From contig JASHOX010000168.1 in assembly GCA_030038415.1 (NCBI GenBank), positions 1 through 35,707 on the forward strand: a stretch of DNA of 35,707 bases. The letters are read 5' to 3'. The stretch is from Xanthobacteraceae bacterium. GTDB taxonomy: Bacteria; Pseudomonadota; Alphaproteobacteria; Rhizobiales; Xanthobacteraceae. Below, piece after piece: positions 32,880 to 35,707 of this stretch. The notes under the pieces were generated by a model. It saw only the letters and a program-made list of their open reading frames with translations. It searched no databases and was not told the origin of the DNA. The translations under genes and the position numbers were made by a program. Within the stretch, counting starts at the first letter, position 1. Each line of letters begins with the position of its first letter.

Positions 32880-35456
32880 TCACTGCATCGCCTCCTTCAC
32901 CAATTCGGCCTCCGTCTCGGCGAGCAGCGTGTCGGCCGCTTCGCCATAGACCGCCTCGCGCCCGATCTCCAGCATGACCGGCACCGCCAGCGGCGAGACA
33001 TGGTCGAGCGCCTTATGGACGATTCGCCCCTTGATGCGCGACAGCATTGCGCCGAGCCGGCGCACGTCAAGGAGGCCGGTGGCGGCATCGGCCCGCGCGG
33101 CGCGCAACAGCACGTGATCGGGCTGATGGCTGCGCAGCACGTCGTAAACGAGATCGGTCGAAATGGTGACCTGCCGGCGCGACTTTTCCTGGCCCGGGAA
33201 ACGCCGCTCGATCAGTCCGGCGATGATCGCGCAATTGCGAAACGTGCGCTTCATCAAGGCCGATTCGGCAAGCCACGCTTCGAGATCGTCGCCCAGCATG
33301 TCCTCGTCGAACAAGGCGGCAAGCGAGAGTTCGCCACGCGCAATGCGCGCCGCGACATCGCCAATGCCCCAGACCGCAAGCGCATATTCGTTGGCGACAA
33401 AACCCAAAGGCTTCAACCGGGCGCGTTCGAGGCGGCGCGTCAACAGCATGCCGAGCGTCTGGTGGGCGAGACGCCCTTCGAACGGGTAGCAGACCAGGTA
33501 ATGCTTGTTGGCGCGCGGAAAGGTTTCCACCAGCAGCTCACGGCGGCCCGGCATTTGCGACCGCCACTGTTGGATCTCGAGCCATTCGCACACTTGCGTC
33601 GGCAGCGCGCGCCAAGCGCGCGGGTCGGAAATGATGCCGCGCACGCGGTCGGCGAGATAGGTCGAAAGCGGAAATTTGCCGCCCTCGTAGGCCGGCACCT
33701 TGGGATCCTCGGACGTCGCGCGCGACACATAAACCTCGTCCTCGACGATCGCCTCGTATTTGAGGATTTCGCCGGCAAACACGAATGTATCGCCCGGCAC
33801 CATGGTCTCGACGAAATATTCCTCGACCTCGCCAAGGAGCCGGCCGCCGCGCGGAATGATTTTCGAGGCCCGCGAGCGAACCAGCCGCACCTTCAGCATG
33901 TCGGCTTCGACAATGGTGCCGACATTGAACCGGTAGCGCTGCGCCACATTAGGATTGGCGATGCGCCAGCGGCCGTCCTTGCCCTGTCTGATCCGGGCGA
34001 AGCGCTCATAGGCCTTGAGGGCATAGCCGCCGGTGGCGACGAAATCGACGACGGCGTCGAAATCGGCGCGGGTCAACGTTGTGTAGGGTGCAGCGGACGT
34101 CACCTCGGCATAGAGATTATCGCTCGAGAACGGCGCGCCACAGGCGCAGCCAAGGACGTGCTGCGCGAGCACGTCGAGCGCGCCGATGCGCGGCGCCGGC
34201 GTGTCCTGCGCATTGTCAGCGATGGCGTCGAGCGCGGCGCGGCATTCGAGCACCTCGAAGCGGTTTGCTGGAATGAGTACGCCCTTCGACGGTTCGTCCA
34301 TGCGGTGATTGGCGCGGCCGATGCGCTGTAAGAGTCGCGACGCGCCCTTTGGCGCCCCGACATTGACGACGAGATCGACTTCGCCCCAGTCGACGCCGAG
34401 ATCGAGCGAAGAGGTGCACACCACCGCGCGCAGCCGCCCGCCAGCCATGGCGTTTTCGACCCGGCGCCGTTGCGCCACGTCGAGCGAGCCGTGATGCAGC
34501 GCGATGGCAAGATTGTCGTCGTTGAGATGCCAGAGATCCTGGAAAATCCCTTCGGCCTGGCTGCGCGTATTGACGAAGACCAGCGTGGTGCGATGCGTTT
34601 TGATCAGCGCATAAAGTTCGCCGAGCGCATAGCGTGCGGAATGGCCGGCCCAGGGCAGCCGCTCGACGCTATCGAGCATCGCCACATCCGGCGCGGCTCC
34701 CGCGTCTGCGACAATGAGGTCGGCGCGCGCCGCGCCGCCGCGTTGCGGCACCATGAAACGGCAAAGGTCATCGGGTTCGGCGACGGTCGCCGATAGTCCG
34801 ATACTGGTCAAATCGGGGGTGACGCGAAACAGCCGAGCCAGATCGAGCGAGAGCAGATCGCCGCGCTTCGACGTCACCAGCGCGTGCAGCTCGTCGAGAA
34901 CGACTCGCTTGAGCGAGCCGAACAGATAAGGCGCGTCGGCGGAGGCGAGCAGGAGCGCTAATTGTTCCGGCGTCGTCAGCAGAATGTCGGGCGGATCGCG
35001 GCGCTGGCGCTGGCGTTTGGATGTCGGCGTGTCGCCGGTGCGGGTCTCGATGCGAATCGGCAGGCCCATTTCCGCGACCGGCGTTTCCAGGTTGCGCGCA
35101 ATATCAACCGCCAGCGCTTTCAGCGGTGAAATGTAGAGCGTATGCAGTCCGCCCGTGCGGCAGAGGTCGCGACCGATCGAGGTGAGCCGCTTGCCTCCTC
35201 CGGCGCGGCTAGCCGCGGCTGAAGGCGCGTTAAGGCCGCTTAGCTCCACCAGGCTCGGTAGAAAGCCGGCGAGCGTCTTGCCGCCGCCGGTCGGCGCGAT
35301 CAGCAAGACCGAGCGACCGGCCTGCGCTTTCGCCAGAAGTTGCAACTGGTGCAGGCGCGGCATCCAGCCGCGGCCGGCAAACCAGCGCGCGAATCGGTCC
35401 GGGAGCGGTGAGATTTTCTCAAGCAAAGTCACATCCCCACTTAGCCACGCGAGCAT
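32880..35456 (-). CDS. lhr: Ligase-associated Lhr-like DNA helicase
   Basis: An 858-aa superfamily 2 helicase. RecA-like domain 1 holds the Walker A motif LLIAPTGGGKTLAGFLPS (Lys60) and DELHAL near 190, with IGLSATVAE as motif III. Domain 2 carries FVNTRSQAEGIFQDL, CTSSLDLGVDW and LLQRIGRANHRMDEPS. The C-terminal third matches the Lhr core extension. Length suits the short, ligase-associated Lhr rather than the 1500-aa E. coli form. It unwinds DNA/RNA hybrids in a repair set with PdeM. No exonuclease or ATP-dependent ligase gene is visible upstream; a chloride channel gene diverges instead. Confidence 0.95.
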   Translation of the reverse strand: MLAWLSGDVTLLEKISPLPDRFARWFAGRGWMPRLHQLQLLAKAQAGRSVLLIAPTGGGKTLAGFLPSLVELSGLNAPSAAASRAGGGKRLTSIGRDLCRTGGLHTLYISPLKALAVDIARNLETPVAEMGLPIRIETRTGDTPTSKRQRQRRDPPDILLTTPEQLALLLASADAPYLFGSLKRVVLDELHALVTSKRGDLLSLDLARLFRVTPDLTSIGLSATVAEPDDLCRFMVPQRGGAARADLIVADAGAAPDVAMLDSVERLPWAGHSARYALGELYALIKTHRTTLVFVNTRSQAEGIFQDLWHLNDDNLAIALHHGSLDVAQRRRVENAMAGGRLRAVVCTSSLDLGVDWGEVDLVVNVGAPKGASRLLQRIGRANHRMDEPSKGVLIPANRFEVLECRAALDAIADNAQDTPAPRIGALDVLAQHVLGCACGAPFSSDNLYAEVTSAAPYTTLTRADFDAVVDFVATGGYALKAYERFARIRQGKDGRWRIANPNVAQRYRFNVGTIVEADMLKVRLVRSRASKIIPRGGRLLGEVEEYFVETMVPGDTFVFAGEILKYEAIVEDEVYVSRATSEDPKVPAYEGGKFPLSTYLADRVRGIISDPRAWRALPTQVCEWLEIQQWRSQMPGRRELLVETFPRANKHYLVCYPFEGRLAHQTLGMLLTRRLERARLKPLGFVANEYALAVWGIGDVAARIARGELSLAALFDEDMLGDDLEAWLAESALMKRTFRNCAIIAGLIERRFPGQEKSRRQVTISTDLVYDVLRSHQPDHVLLRAARADAATGLLDVRRLGAMLSRIKGRIVHKALDHVSPLAVPVMLEIGREAVYGEAADTLLAETEAELVKEAMQ

Positions 35457-35519
35457 CCGATGGTCGAGCGCGACGACACGGTGGACGGACTGGACGATGC
35501 ACGCTAAAGAGCCGGCATC

Positions 35520-35707
35520 ATGTCCCTGCCATCGACCGATTCCGCGCCGGAGCGGCGGCGCGGGCTCGTTTTTCTCTCATGTCTTGCGCTGATCACCGGG
35601 CTCGTCACCGGGTTCGGCGCCATATTCTTTCGCGGCCTGATCGCCGCAATTCATAACTTGTTCTTCCTCGGAGTTTTCTCGGTCCACTACGACGCCAATA
35701 TCTTCAC
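35520..35707 (+). CDS. ClC family chloride channel, N-terminal part (cut by window edge)
   Basis: The first 62 codons of a membrane protein starting MSLPSTDSAPERRRGLVFLS. Helix A reads LALITGLVTGFGAIFFRGLI, and the following LIAAIHNLFFLGVFSVHYDA is typical of bacterial ClC channels and antiporters. The selectivity motifs (GSGIP, GREGP) lie outside the window. Start at 35520 leaves 63 bases to the divergent lhr gene. Identity is likely but rests on the N-terminal pattern alone. Confidence 0.7.
   Translation, partial: MSLPSTDSAPERRRGLVFLSCLALITGLVTGFGAIFFRGLIAAIHNLFFLGVFSVHYDANIF

Noticed and set aside
33000..34331. 443-codon plus-strand ORF
   Set aside because: Antisense to the helicase; composition is that of a mirrored high-GC gene.
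1..35707. CRISPR arrays, rRNA genes, riboswitches
   Set aside because: No regularly spaced direct repeats, no rRNA segments and no riboswitch core that I can recognise were seen on either strand.

Overview
The window looks like chromosome from a high-GC alphaproteobacterium of the Hyphomicrobiales (Bradyrhizobium/Rhodoplanes/Pseudolabrys-like). Three things point there: the gene order hisD - UPF0262 - low-Mr phosphatase family - infA - maf - yacG - tRNA-Phe, a PodJ-like polarity protein, and a ligase-associated Lhr helicase/PdeM pair. The assignment rests on recognised protein families and gene order only; no database search was run. I see no prophage, no CRISPR array and no rRNA.

Layout. 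(1) 1-812: an AT-richer, mostly non-coding edge with the 5' end of an IS630-type transposase and a 58-aa basic SANT/Myb-like protein. (2) 813-6931: DUF3574 and DUF2948 proteins, then a minus-strand iron-uptake pair (cupredoxin + FTR1 permease), then the conserved block hisD to tRNA-Phe. (3) 6946-12016: N-formylglutamate amidohydrolase with a possible 45-aa leader gene, a transglutaminase-like protein, a DUF202 membrane protein, an MFS transporter and a PAS-type chemoreceptor. (4) 12034-14682: a tight minus-strand operon of DUF2064 transferase, radical SAM/SPASM protein and DPM1-like glycosyltransferase. (5) 14839-20644: PRC-barrel protein, cytochrome b plus molybdopterin oxidoreductase pair, a 657-aa polytopic membrane protein, a GST and two small hypothetical proteins. 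(6) 20678-28330: a beta-oxidation operon (acyl-CoA dehydrogenase, thiolase, two tandem cupins, FadJ-like enzyme) followed by glutamate-cysteine ligase. (7) 28605-35707: a PodJ-like protein, pdeM and lhr with a REP-like repeat between them, and the start of a ClC chloride channel.

How the genes fit together. The cupredoxin and FTR1 permease probably form an Efe-like iron importer; an Irr-box-like palindrome lies just upstream. The cytochrome b and the Tat-exported molybdoprotein probably form one periplasmic redox system. The beta-oxidation genes cover acyl-CoA dehydrogenation, hydration/oxidation and thiolysis, with two paralogous cupins of unknown role inside the operon. The three-gene radical SAM/transferase operon is the best candidate for an undescribed pathway, probably modification or synthesis of a glycan or lipid-linked product. 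The podJ promoter region has three GANTC methylation sites exactly 60 bp apart plus a CtrA-like site, which suggests cell-cycle control.
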